Source: an uncultured bacterium (GTDB lineage: Bacteria; Planctomycetota; UBA1135; GCA-002686595). Taken from it: a DNA stretch of 64,000 nucleotides. Where the stretch lies: NCBI GenBank assembly GCA_938075305.1, contig CALJGV010000010.1, forward strand, positions 372,001 to 436,000, in the 5' to 3' direction. The translations under genes and the position numbers were made by a program. Under the pieces are notes generated by a model. That model was not told the DNA's origin. It worked only from the letters and a program-made list of their open reading frames with translations, and did not search any database. This document shows, piece by piece, positions 28,861 to 36,912 of this stretch (the first letter of the stretch is position 1; each line of letters starts with the position of its first letter).

Positions 28861-28888
28861 GCCCGGCCATTTTCCCAGTGGGCCGGGC
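28861..28888 (+). terminator. Hairpin terminator candidate after infC
   Basis: GCCCGGCC (28861-28868) pairs with GGCCGGGC (28881-28888) across a 12-base loop, 12 bases after the infC stop. No T-run. It would separate infC from the downstream secreted-protein gene. Confidence 0.45.
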
Positions 28889-28930
28889 TGTCGTGGACTG
28901 ACGGCATCCTTACCCGGGCCGCCGGCGAAT

Positions 28931-29015
28931 CCCCAGGTGGACGCGGGAGACCCTCCCGCAGCCCTGGGGACGGCTCCAGCGGTCGTTAGAGGCCCTCGGC
29001 AAATACGCGCCGAGG
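28931..29015 (+). promoter_or_regulatory. Structured leader upstream of the CCxxC-repeat gene
   Basis: A nested hairpin has outer arms CCCCAGG (28931-28937) and CCTGGGG (28963-28969) and inner arms GCGGGAG (28943-28949) and CTCCCGC (28953-28959). A second stem, CCTCGGC (28994-29000) with GCCGAGG (29009-29015), lies 25 bases on. The 299-base gap between infC and the ATG at 29149 holds nothing else besides the infC terminator. I do not recognise a known riboswitch; it could be a metal-responsive or other cis-regulatory RNA. Confidence 0.4.
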
Positions 29016-29148
29016 CTCCGTCGATCAAGTCGCCCCTCCCTGGCCCCTTGCGGACCGCGCCGGGGCCCCTTTCACTGTGACTCTGTGTCCGTCCCGCCCC
29101 TGGAACGGACGCCATCCCGGTCGCCCAGACCCCCTTTCAACCAACCCC

Positions 29149-30069
29149 ATGCGAGCTCTCTTCACTGCCCTGATCGCCGCCCTCGCGATCTCAGCCGCCT
29201 TCGCGGCCTCGGTTTCCGTCGACACGGTCAACAAGAAGTGCCCCATCAGTGACATGCCGGTCAAGGAGGGCGTGGTGGTCTCCACTGACGCCGGTGACAT
29301 CGGCGTCTGCTGTGGTAGCTGTCAGAAGAAGGTCGCGGCCTGGGACGATGCCAAGAAGGCCAAGTTCGTCGCCAACGCGACGGCCTCGACGTCGGACGAC
29401 GGCGATGCGAAGAAGGCTGCCGGAGCGACCTCGGACGCGAAGGTGTGGACCGAGCCCTACCTGCTCAACACCTGCGCCGCCTCCGGCCGGCCCATCGACG
29501 TCAAGGGCACGCCCACCACGAAGGTCATCAACGGCCGTGAGCTGAAGTTCTGCTGCGGTGGATGCGCCGCAGCCGTCGAGAAGGACCCGGCCAAGTGGCT
29601 CCCGAAGGTCGACAAGGCCATCACCGCCCGCCAGCTGGCCATCTACCCGACCAAGACCTGCATCGTCAGCGGGGAGCCGCTGATGGTGGACGGGAAGGAC
29701 GCCGGCGTGTCGATGGTGGTCAACAACCGCCTCTTCCGGGTGTGCTGCAAGATGTGCGCCCGCAAGGTGACCGCGGACCCGGCGAAGTACGCGGCGAAGC
29801 TCGACGAGATGGCCATGGGGGCTCAGGCCAAGGCCTACCCGCTCAAGACCTGCGTCGTCGCCAGCTCCAATGGCCTCGGCGACTCGCCGAAGCAGATGAT
29901 GATCGGCGGGCGCCTCGTCCAGACCTGCTGCGGCGGCTGCGCGAAGAAGGTGATGGCGGATCCGGCCAAGTACGTCGCCGTCGTGGACGCGGCCTGGGCC
30001 AAGTCCTCCTCCGACTCCGACGGCGCTGCGCCCGCCAAGAAGGCGGCGAAGACCGACGCGGGCCGTTGA
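29149..30069 (+). CDS. Secreted four-repeat CCxxC protein (YHS/TRASH-like), putative metal binding
   Basis: 306 aa from ATG 29149, which begins a clear signal peptide (MRALFTALIAALAISAAFA). Four repeats follow, each a lone Cys in a C-x2-S/A context, then a basic/hydrophobic strand and a CCxxC: Cys31 with 54-58, Cys109 with 135-139, Cys171 with 199-203, Cys235 with 260-264. Repeats 2-4 end in a DPAKW/DPAKY helix cap. This resembles YHS/TRASH-type metal-binding modules. The tail is Ala/Lys-rich. Inference: a periplasmic copper or other soft-metal binder. Its place between infC and rpmI is unexpected. Confidence 0.8.
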   Translation: MRALFTALIAALAISAAFAASVSVDTVNKKCPISDMPVKEGVVVSTDAGDIGVCCGSCQKKVAAWDDAKKAKFVANATASTSDDGDAKKAAGATSDAKVWTEPYLLNTCAASGRPIDVKGTPTTKVINGRELKFCCGGCAAAVEKDPAKWLPKVDKAITARQLAIYPTKTCIVSGEPLMVDGKDAGVSMVVNNRLFRVCCKMCARKVTADPAKYAAKLDEMAMGAQAKAYPLKTCVVASSNGLGDSPKQMMIGGRLVQTCCGGCAKKVMADPAKYVAVVDAAWAKSSSDSDGAAPAKKAAKTDAGR

Positions 30070-30127
30070 TCCCGGGGGGGGGGCCGCTCGGTCCGCCCTG
30101 CCCAGGGGGCTCCCCGCGAGCCCAGCA

Positions 30128-30162
30128 GCGCCCTGCGGCCCCTGAGGGGGGCCGCAGGGCGC
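30128..30162 (+). terminator. 15-bp stem terminator after the CCxxC gene
   Basis: GCGCCCTGCGGCCCC (30128-30142) pairs perfectly with its complement at 30148-30162 across TGAGG. There is no long T-run after it (TTCGCCTT). It isolates the secreted-protein gene from rpmI. Confidence 0.65.
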
Positions 30163-30273
30163 TTCGCCTTGGCCCGGGCTCCCCACCTCGGCTGCGGTCC
30201 GGCCGCGCACCTGCGCGGATTCGGGGTGGCCCCCGGGCGGGCGCCCCGCTATTCTCTCCGCCTCAGAAGTTCG

Positions 30274-30368
30274 GGCCGTCCGTCGGCCCGGCCCCCGCGA
30301 GTGGCGTGGCACCGCCTACGACCGGGGTTTCCAGGCCGGCCCCTCACCGTAGGGGCCCCGACCGAGGA
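30274..30368 (+). promoter_or_regulatory. Structured leader of rpmI-rplT
   Basis: Two hairpins precede rpmI: GGGCCG with CGGCCC near 30274-30290, and GGCCCCT (30338-30344) with AGGGGCC (30351-30357). GAGGA at 30364-30368 is the ribosome-binding site. A TATTCT near 30250 could be a -10 box. L35-L20 messages are commonly autoregulated by L20 binding their leader; that role here is inference. Confidence 0.35.
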
Positions 30369-30376
30369 CAAGTATC

Positions 30377-30574
30377 GTGCCGAAGATGAAATCAAAGGGA
30401 GCCGTCAAGAAGCGGTTCCGCACGACCAAGTCGGGCAAGCTCAAGTGCAGCAAGCCCAAGCGTGGTCACCAGCACGCCCCCAAGGACGCGAAGACCAAGC
30501 GCAACAAGCGCAAGGCCATCGTGGTCAGTGGAACCTGGGCGTACCTCCTCAAGCGCATGATGGGAGGGGGCTGA
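30377..30574 (+). CDS. rpmI: 50S ribosomal protein L35
   Basis: 65 aa from GTG 30377. PKMKSKGAVKKRFRTTKSGKLK and the C-terminal basic KRNKRKAIVVSGTWAYLLKRMM match L35 in length and pattern. Three bases separate its stop from rplT. Confidence 0.96.
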   Translation: MPKMKSKGAVKKRFRTTKSGKLKCSKPKRGHQHAPKDAKTKRNKRKAIVVSGTWAYLLKRMMGGG

Positions 30575-30577
30575 TCC

Positions 30578-30934
30578 ATGGTACGTGTCACCTACGGCGC
30601 CCCGCGCCACCAGAAGAAGGTCCGCTGGTTCAAGCAGGCCAAGGGCTACCGCGGCGGCCGCTCCAAGCTCTGGCGCACCGTCCGTGAGTCGGTCGTCCGC
30701 GCCTGGGCCTACAGCTACCGCGACCGTCGCCAGAAGAAGCGCCAGTTCCGCCGCCTCTGGATCGTCCGCATCAACGCGGCGACCCGCATGCGCGGAATGA
30801 CCTACAGCCAGTTCATCGCTGGCATGAAGGGCGCAGGCATCGACCTCAACCGCAAGCAGCTCTCCGAGCTCGCCATCCACGATCCGGCGGCGTTCGACGC
30901 GCTGGTCGAGGAGGCCAAGGCCGTCCGCTCGTGA
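30578..30934 (+). CDS. rplT: 50S ribosomal protein L20
   Basis: 118 aa. The N-terminal rRNA-threading arm ([20 protein letters not shown]) and globular C-domain ([42 protein letters not shown]) are complete. It binds 23S rRNA during early 50S assembly, and in many bacteria represses its own operon. Confidence 0.97.
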   Translation: MVRVTYGAPRHQKKVRWFKQAKGYRGGRSKLWRTVRESVVRAWAYSYRDRRQKKRQFRRLWIVRINAATRMRGMTYSQFIAGMKGAGIDLNRKQLSELAIHDPAAFDALVEEAKAVRS

Positions 30935-30958
30935 CGACCTTGCTGCGCTGAACGCACC

Positions 30959-30993
30959 GGGCCGCCTCCGACGTTCTTCGTCGGTGGCGGCCC
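30959..30993 (+). terminator. Strong terminator hairpin after rplT
   Basis: GGGCCGCC-t-CCGACG (30959-30973) pairs with CGTCGG-t-GGCGGCCC (30979-30993) across TTCTT. Fourteen pairs with one T-T mismatch; the T-run is poor (CTGTCTAGTCTT). Confidence 0.65.
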
Positions 30994-31055
30994 GCTGTCT
31001 AGTCTTCATCTCCCCTTGCCCCGCCTTCTCCCGCCGATGACCCGGTGGGATCGCC

Positions 31056-32084
31056 GTGACTGACACCACCACTATCCTCGCCGAGACCCGAGCGCGCATC
31101 GCCGATGCTCCCGACGTGGAGGCCCTGCGGGCCATCGAACGGGAGGTCGTCGGCAAGGACGGCGTCGTGGCGTCGCTCCTCAAGTCGATCCCTGGCCTCC
31201 CGCCCGAGGAGCGCAAGGGCGCCGGCCAGAGCGCCAACGAGCTCAAGCAGGCGGTCCTCGCGGCCATCGAGGAGCGCGAGGCGAGCCTCGGCAGCGCTGC
31301 GCTCGAGGCCGAGCGGCGGGCGGACGGCTTCGATGGGACCCTGCCGCCGCCGCGGGTCGAGCGGGGAACCCTGCACCCCGTGACCCAGGTCACGCGCGAG
31401 CTCGAGGACCTGTTCACCTCCATGGGGTACATGGTCCTGGACGGGCCGGAGGTGGAGCTCGACGACTACAACTTCGAGAAGCTCAACATCCCCGCCGATC
31501 ACCCAGCGCGGGACACCCAGGACACCTTCTACTGCTCCAGCCCGGGCTCGAGCGCGAGCCTCTTGCTGCGGACCCACACGAGCCCGGTTCAGGTCCGCGC
31601 CATGGAGCGGCTCGAGCCGCCCTTCCGCGCCATCGTCCCCGGCAAGGTGTTCCGACAGGAGACCACGGACGCGAGCCACGAGCACACCTTCCACCAGATG
31701 GAGGGCCTCGTCATCGATCGCAACGTCTCGGTCGGCCACCTGATCGGCGCCATGAAGACGCTGCTGCGTGGGATCTTCAAGAAGGAGATCGAGGTGCGCC
31801 TGCGCCCCGGCTACTTCCCCTTCGTCGAGCCCGGCTTCGAGCTCGACGCGCGGTGCCCCTTCTGTACCGACGGCTGCAGCGTCTGCAAGCGGACCACCTG
31901 GATCGAGCTGCTGCCCTGCGGGCTCGTGCACCCCAACGTCCTCAAGGCCGGCGGGCTCGACCCCGAGGAGTGGGGTGGCTTCGCCTTCGGCCTCGGCCTC
32001 TCTCGCCTCGTCATGCTCCGCTACGGCATCGACGATGTCCGCCACCTGCTCGGCGGCGACCTCCGCTTCCTCGACCAGTTCTGA
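31056..32084 (+). CDS. pheS: Phenylalanyl-tRNA synthetase alpha subunit
   Basis: 342 aa from GTG 31056. An N-terminal coiled coil (1-95) precedes the class II core with HPVTQVTRELEDLFTSMGY, RTHTSPVQVRAM, FRQETTDASHEHTFHQMEG and the motif 3 GLGLSRLVMLRYGIDDVR. Four Cys (267, 270, 274, 277) in RCPFCTDGCSVCK could hold a zinc; such a cluster is found in several lineages. Works as alpha2-beta2 with PheT, 27 bases downstream. Confidence 0.97.
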   Translation: MTDTTTILAETRARIADAPDVEALRAIEREVVGKDGVVASLLKSIPGLPPEERKGAGQSANELKQAVLAAIEEREASLGSAALEAERRADGFDGTLPPPRVERGTLHPVTQVTRELEDLFTSMGYMVLDGPEVELDDYNFEKLNIPADHPARDTQDTFYCSSPGSSASLLLRTHTSPVQVRAMERLEPPFRAIVPGKVFRQETTDASHEHTFHQMEGLVIDRNVSVGHLIGAMKTLLRGIFKKEIEVRLRPGYFPFVEPGFELDARCPFCTDGCSVCKRTTWIELLPCGLVHPNVLKAGGLDPEEWGGFAFGLGLSRLVMLRYGIDDVRHLLGGDLRFLDQF

Positions 32085-32111
32085 TCCGGCCCCGCCAAGG
32101 AGACCTCACCG

Positions 32112-34547
32112 ATGTTCATCTCGATGAAGTGGCTCGCCCGTCACGTGGACCTCTCGGGCATCACGCCGGAGCAGCTCGCGGACGACCTCACCCTCTCCAC
32201 CTGTGAGGTGGAGGGGATCGAACGCTTCGCCCCGCACATGTCCGACGTGGTCGTCGGCCACGTCCTGGAGCGCGAGCCGCACCCTGACGCGGACAAGCTG
32301 GGGGTGGCTCGGATCGACGTGGGCGGCGACGAGCCGCTGCAGATCGTCTGCGGGGCGCCGAACCTCGCGCCGGGTCAGCGGGTCGCCGTGGCGACCATCG
32401 GCACGGTCTTGCCGGGCGACTTCAAGATCAAGAAGAGCAAGATCCGCGGCGTCGAGTCCCGCGGGATGATCTGCTCCGTGCGGGAGCTCGATCTCGGCGA
32501 TGAGCACGACGGCATCTGGGTCCTCCCCGAGGTCGACGAAACGCCCCTCGCGGTGGGGCAGCCGGTCGCCGCGGCGCTCGGCATGGAGGACTGGGTGATC
32601 GAGGTGGACAACAAGTCCCTCACGCACCGCCCCGACCTCTGGGGGCACCGCGGGATCGCCCGGGAGCTCGCCGCCATCTATGAGCGGGAGCTGAAGCCCA
32701 TCGACCTCGAGATGCCCGCGCTGGGTGGCGGTGCGCCCGTGTCGGTGCGCGTCGAGGATCTCGCGTGCTCGCGCTATCTCGGCCTCGCCATCGACGGCGC
32801 AGTGAACGGCGTGTCCCCGGACTGGCTGCGCGAGCTGCTGCTGGCCGTGGGGCAGCGGCCCATTGACCTGCTGGTGGACCTCTCCAACTTCGTGATGCTC
32901 GATCTCGGGCAGCCCAACCACGCCTTCGACCGCGACCGGCTCGCCAGCGATGGCATCGTCGTCCGCAAGGCGAGCGCGGGCGAGCGCATGACCACCCTCG
33001 ACGGGGAGGAGCGCGAGCTGGTGGAGAGTGACCTGCTGATCACCTCCGGCGGCGACCCGGTGGCGCTGGCCGGCGTGATGGGTGGCGAGGGCTCGAAGGT
33101 CGGGGACGAGACGGGACGGCTCCTGCTGGAGTGCGCGACCTTCGATGCGACCACCGTTCGCCGCACCTCGGCGCGGCTGGCGCACCGGACCGACTCATCC
33201 GCGCGCTTCGAGAAGACCCTGGACCCCACGCTCCCCGAGGCCGCCGCGGCGCACTTCGCGAACCTCCTCCGGGGGCTTCAGCCGGGCGTCAGCTTCCCCT
33301 GCGCCCTGGCAGACGCGGGCGAGTGGGCAGACCCCGCGCGGTCCATCCACCTTCGCGGGGATGTGGTGCGCCGCGACCTCGGCGTGGAGCTGGACGACGA
33401 CGCCATCGCGTCGATCCTCTCCCGGCTGGGGCTGACGCCCACGGCGACGAGCGGCGGCTTCGACGTGGCCATCCCGTCGGCGCGTGCGCTCAAGGACCTC
33501 ACCATGGAGCGGGACCTCGTGGAGGAGGTCGGGCGGATCCACCGCTACGGCAGCGTCCCCGAGGCGCCGCTGGTGGGGGCCATCGAGCCGCCGCCCTTCG
33601 ACCGGCGTCGCCAGATGGTGCGCGCGGTGGAGGACCGCCTCGCTGGCGCCGCGCGCTTCCACCAGGTGCTCTCTTACTCCTTCACCCCCGACGATCTCCT
33701 CGAGCGCACTGGCTGCGCCGGCGGAGACTTCGTGCGGGCGGATAACCCGGTCGCCCCGGACATGGCGCGCGTCCGGCGTGAGGTCCTACCCTCGCTGCTC
33801 GGCCTCGTGGAGAGCGCGCGTCGTGAGCGCGACGTGGTCCGCCTCTTTGAGCTCGGGAAGGGCTATCGCCCGGAGGAGGCGGGCGAGGATGGGATGCCCC
33901 GCGAGGTGCACCAGCTCGCGATGGTGCTCGCGCTCCCGCCTGGGGTCGCTGGCGCCCCGTTCGACGCGGGTGCCTTCTTCCAGCTTCGCGCCGCGGTGGA
34001 TGACGTGATCACCGCCGCCGGGGTGACCGCTCCCTGCTGGGCCTCCGCCGACGCGGCCCACCCAGCCGCGCACCCGGTCAAGCAGGTCTCCGGTGCGTGG
34101 TCCGAGGACCTCGATGGGTGCGGTTTCGTGGCCTCCCTGGAGCCTGGCGTGGCCCGAGCCCTCGGGCTCGAAGGCGAGCTCACGAGCGACGTGGCGGTGG
34201 CCGTGCTCGATATCGACGCGCTGCTCGCCGCGCCGGCCTCGCCTCCGGCCTACCGGCCGCTGCCGAAGTTCCCCATGATCAAGGTCGACGTCGCCTGCGT
34301 GGCGCCGTCGGAGATGCCCGCGGCGGAGCTCGGGGGCATGATCGAGAGGGCTGGCAAGGGCGCGGTGCGTGACCTCCAGCTGTTCGACGTCTTCCGCGGC
34401 GAGGCTCTCGGGGAGGGCAAGAAGTCCCTCGCGTACCACGTGGTCCTGCAGTCGGACACCAAGACGCTCACGGACAAGGACGCTCAGAAGTTCCTGGGCC
34501 GCCTCGAGCGCTCCCTCGAGCAGCAGGGCGCCGCCCTTCGGCGCTAG
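32112..34547 (+). CDS. pheT: Phenylalanyl-tRNA synthetase beta subunit
   Basis: 811 aa. The N-terminal tRNA-binding OB domain (HPDADKLGVARIDVGG, CGAPNL) is followed by the B3/B4 editing domain (about 215-375), the B5 domain, the catalytic-like module, and a C-terminal ferredoxin-fold anticodon-binding domain (from about 715: PLPKFPMIKVDVACV). Complete. The next gene begins three bases after its stop. Confidence 0.96.
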   Translation: MFISMKWLARHVDLSGITPEQLADDLTLSTCEVEGIERFAPHMSDVVVGHVLEREPHPDADKLGVARIDVGGDEPLQIVCGAPNLAPGQRVAVATIGTVLPGDFKIKKSKIRGVESRGMICSVRELDLGDEHDGIWVLPEVDETPLAVGQPVAAALGMEDWVIEVDNKSLTHRPDLWGHRGIARELAAIYERELKPIDLEMPALGGGAPVSVRVEDLACSRYLGLAIDGAVNGVSPDWLRELLLAVGQRPIDLLVDLSNFVMLDLGQPNHAFDRDRLASDGIVVRKASAGERMTTLDGEERELVESDLLITSGGDPVALAGVMGGEGSKVGDETGRLLLECATFDATTVRRTSARLAHRTDSSARFEKTLDPTLPEAAAAHFANLLRGLQPGVSFPCALADAGEWADPARSIHLRGDVVRRDLGVELDDDAIASILSRLGLTPTATSGGFDVAIPSARALKDLTMERDLVEEVGRIHRYGSVPEAPLVGAIEPPPFDRRRQMVRAVEDRLAGAARFHQVLSYSFTPDDLLERTGCAGGDFVRADNPVAPDMARVRREVLPSLLGLVESARRERDVVRLFELGKGYRPEEAGEDGMPREVHQLAMVLALPPGVAGAPFDAGAFFQLRAAVDDVITAAGVTAPCWASADAAHPAAHPVKQVSGAWSEDLDGCGFVASLEPGVARALGLEGELTSDVAVAVLDIDALLAAPASPPAYRPLPKFPMIKVDVACVAPSEMPAAELGGMIERAGKGAVRDLQLFDVFRGEALGEGKKSLAYHVVLQSDTKTLTDKDAQKFLGRLERSLEQQGAALRR

Positions 34548-34549
34548 GG

Positions 34550-35017
34550 GTGGCGGTGCTCGAGGACGCCCGGCTGGGGGAGATCTCCCTCGGCCCCGAC
34601 GGGTACGGCGAGGCGTTCGTGCCCGTCGGGCCCTGGGCGCTCCGCGTCACGGTGGAGCGAGCGCCCGGCGCTGCTGGGCCCGTGGACCTGTTCGGAGAGG
34701 ACCCCGCGGTCGTGCTCGGGAGGGTGCTCCGGTGGGCGGTCGCGCCCGGTCACGAGACCGTCGACCTCTTCCTGGACCACCACCTCTCGGAGTTCGCGCC
34801 CGACGAGCTCGCGGTCATCGCGGGGGAGGGTGCTCCGGTGGGCGTGGAGGGCCTGCGGGCGGCGCTACAGCCCCTCGCGGCCCACTTCGCCCTGGCTCCG
34901 GACGGCGGGCGCCAGCTGGCCGTGGACGTTGGGTTCGGCGTGGACGTGACCGAGGTCGTGCTGGTGGTCGAGGTGGACGGCGAGGGGCAGCCGGTCTCGG
35001 TCGACGCGGAGAGCTGA
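34550..35017 (+). CDS. Hypothetical 155 aa acidic protein
   Basis: GTG start three bases after the pheT TAG, so translation is probably coupled. Short beta strands alternate with helices; many Asp and Glu; no Cys, no signal peptide and no membrane segment. Features that stand out are ALRVTVERAPG, ETVDLFLDHHLSEFAPDEL and the C-terminal strand TEVVLVVEVDGEG. I do not recognise the family. The clean frame and operon position support a real gene. Confidence 0.6.
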   Translation: MAVLEDARLGEISLGPDGYGEAFVPVGPWALRVTVERAPGAAGPVDLFGEDPAVVLGRVLRWAVAPGHETVDLFLDHHLSEFAPDELAVIAGEGAPVGVEGLRAALQPLAAHFALAPDGGRQLAVDVGFGVDVTEVVLVVEVDGEGQPVSVDAES

Positions 35018-35072
35018 CGTCCAGGGCGCCCCGGTGCGCTACGGTGTCGCGAGCGCGTCGCGCTCCCTTCCC

Positions 35073-36851
35073 ATGCTGCACCCCATCGACTGGGCGATCC
35101 TCGCCACGTTCCTCGTCCTGTCCGTCGGCGTCGGCCTCCTGGTCGCCCGCCGCGCGGGCTCCAGCTCCTCGGAGTTCTTCCTCTCGGGCCGCTCCATGCC
35201 CTGGTGGCTCCTGGGGATCTCCATGGTCGCCACGACCTTCGCCGCCGACACGCCGCTGCTGGTGACGCAGATCGTGCGCGAGGGCGGGGTCTCGGGGAAC
35301 TGGGTGTGGTGGGCGTTCCTGATCTCGGGGATGGTCACGGTCTTCATCTACGCGCGCCTCTGGGTGCGCGCCGGGGTGAGGACGGACGTGGAGTTCTACG
35401 AGCTCAGGTACTCCGGCCGCCCCGCAGCGTTCCTGCGCGGCTTCCGCTCGATCTACCTCGGGGTGATCTTCAACTCCATCGGGATGGGGATCGTGACCCT
35501 GGCGCTGACCAAGATCTGCTCGGTGATGTTCGGCATCCCGCCGTGGCAGACGGTGCTGGTGGCGGGGGCCGTGACCATGCTGATCGCGTCCCTCGGCGGG
35601 CTCCGCGGCGTCCTGATCACGGACCTCTTCCAGTTCTTCCTCGCTCTGGGTGGGGCCATCGCCGCAGCCGTGGTGTGCCTCGACTTGCCCGAGGTGGGCG
35701 GGCTCTCGGGGCTCCTCGCGCACCCCAACGTTGAGGGCAAGCTCGACTTCCTCCCCGACTTCTCGGACCCCAACGTCTGGGTGCCGCTCTTCTTCATCCC
35801 GCTGGCGATCCAGTGGTGGAGCAGCTGGTACCCGGGCGCAGAGCCGGGCGGCGGGGGCTACATCGCCCAGCGTATGCTCGCCGCCCGCAGCGAGGGCCAC
35901 GCGGTGGGGGCCACGCTCTTCTTCAACGTCGCGCACTACGCCCTTCGTCCCTGGCCCTGGATCATCGTCGGGCTCACGTCGCTGGTGGTGTTCCCCGACC
36001 TCGCGTCGATCGAGGCCGCGTTCCCCTCGGCGGAGCCTGGAGAGGACCTCGGCTATCCGGCGATGTTGACGCGGCTGCCCGCGGGCCTGTTGGGGCTCGT
36101 GCTGACGTCTCTCGTGGCGGCGTACATCTCGACCATGTCGACGCTCCTCAACCTCGGCGCGTCCTACGTGGTGTTCGACTACTACCAGCGGTTCGTCCAC
36201 CCCGAGGCCGACGAGGCCACGCTGGTCCGCTACGGGCGCATCGTCACGGTCACGCTGCTGGTCCTCTCGAGCCTCTTCGCGCTGGCGCTCGGTGACGCCC
36301 TCAACGGCTTCAATATCCTCCTGCAGGTCGGCGCCGGGACCGGCGCCATCTACCTGCTCCGCTGGCTCTGGTGGCGCGTCAACGCGTGGACGGAGATCGT
36401 CGGTATGGCGGTCTCGTTCCTGGTAGCGCTCTACCTCGAGTTCGTGCACGAGGGGCTCTTCGGGCCGCTGGAGTCTTGGGTGAAGTTCACCGTGGGCGTG
36501 GCGGTCACGACGGCGGCGTGGGTGGCGGCCACCCTGTGCACCGCTCCCACGGACTTGGCGACCCTCAGGCGGTTCTACGAGAGGGTCCGGCCGTCCGGAT
36601 CGCTGTGGGGGGGCTTCATCGCTCGCGCTGCCCTGGCGGGGGAGCCGGTGGTCGCGGTCGAGCCGGGCCTGTTCACGCGCGGGCTCCTGGCGACATCATT
36701 GGGGTGCACCATGGTCTATGCCGCGCTCTTCGGGACCGGTTTCGCGCTGTACGGGGAGGAGCTGAAGGCTGGCCTCTCGGGGGCGCTGGCCCTCTTCTCT
36801 CTGATCGGGATCTGGCGGCTGCAGCGGAATGGGGCCTCTTCGGCGACCTGA
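35073..36851 (+). CDS. Sodium:solute symporter (SSS) family transporter
   Basis: 592 aa from ATG 35073; a GTG at 35034 is the other option. It starts LHPIDWAILATFLVLSVGVG and has about thirteen to fifteen membrane helices. SSS hallmarks are EFFLSGRSMPWWLLGISM, the unwound TM1 region with TTFAADTPL, a GGLRGVLITDLFQFF segment and SLVAAYISTMSTLLNLGASYVV (Na2-site Ser/Thr). The C-terminal cytoplasmic stretch (about 485-540) is longer than in minimal SSS proteins. The substrate cannot be assigned; a solute-Na+ symport role follows from the family. Confidence 0.9.
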   Translation: MLHPIDWAILATFLVLSVGVGLLVARRAGSSSSEFFLSGRSMPWWLLGISMVATTFAADTPLLVTQIVREGGVSGNWVWWAFLISGMVTVFIYARLWVRAGVRTDVEFYELRYSGRPAAFLRGFRSIYLGVIFNSIGMGIVTLALTKICSVMFGIPPWQTVLVAGAVTMLIASLGGLRGVLITDLFQFFLALGGAIAAAVVCLDLPEVGGLSGLLAHPNVEGKLDFLPDFSDPNVWVPLFFIPLAIQWWSSWYPGAEPGGGGYIAQRMLAARSEGHAVGATLFFNVAHYALRPWPWIIVGLTSLVVFPDLASIEAAFPSAEPGEDLGYPAMLTRLPAGLLGLVLTSLVAAYISTMSTLLNLGASYVVFDYYQRFVHPEADEATLVRYGRIVTVTLLVLSSLFALALGDALNGFNILLQVGAGTGAIYLLRWLWWRVNAWTEIVGMAVSFLVALYLEFVHEGLFGPLESWVKFTVGVAVTTAAWVAATLCTAPTDLATLRRFYERVRPSGSLWGGFIARAALAGEPVVAVEPGLFTRGLLATSLGCTMVYAALFGTGFALYGEELKAGLSGALALFSLIGIWRLQRNGASSAT

Positions 36852-36912
36852 GGGTCCTGAAGTCTCAGTGGATGACACCTGAGCCGCCCGTGGTTCGGAG
36901 CGCGGCCCGGCG

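Noticed and set aside
28889..29148. Cobalamin riboswitch in the CCxxC leader
   Set aside because: A GGGAGACCC run suggested it, but the B12-box GCCACTG and other conserved elements are missing.
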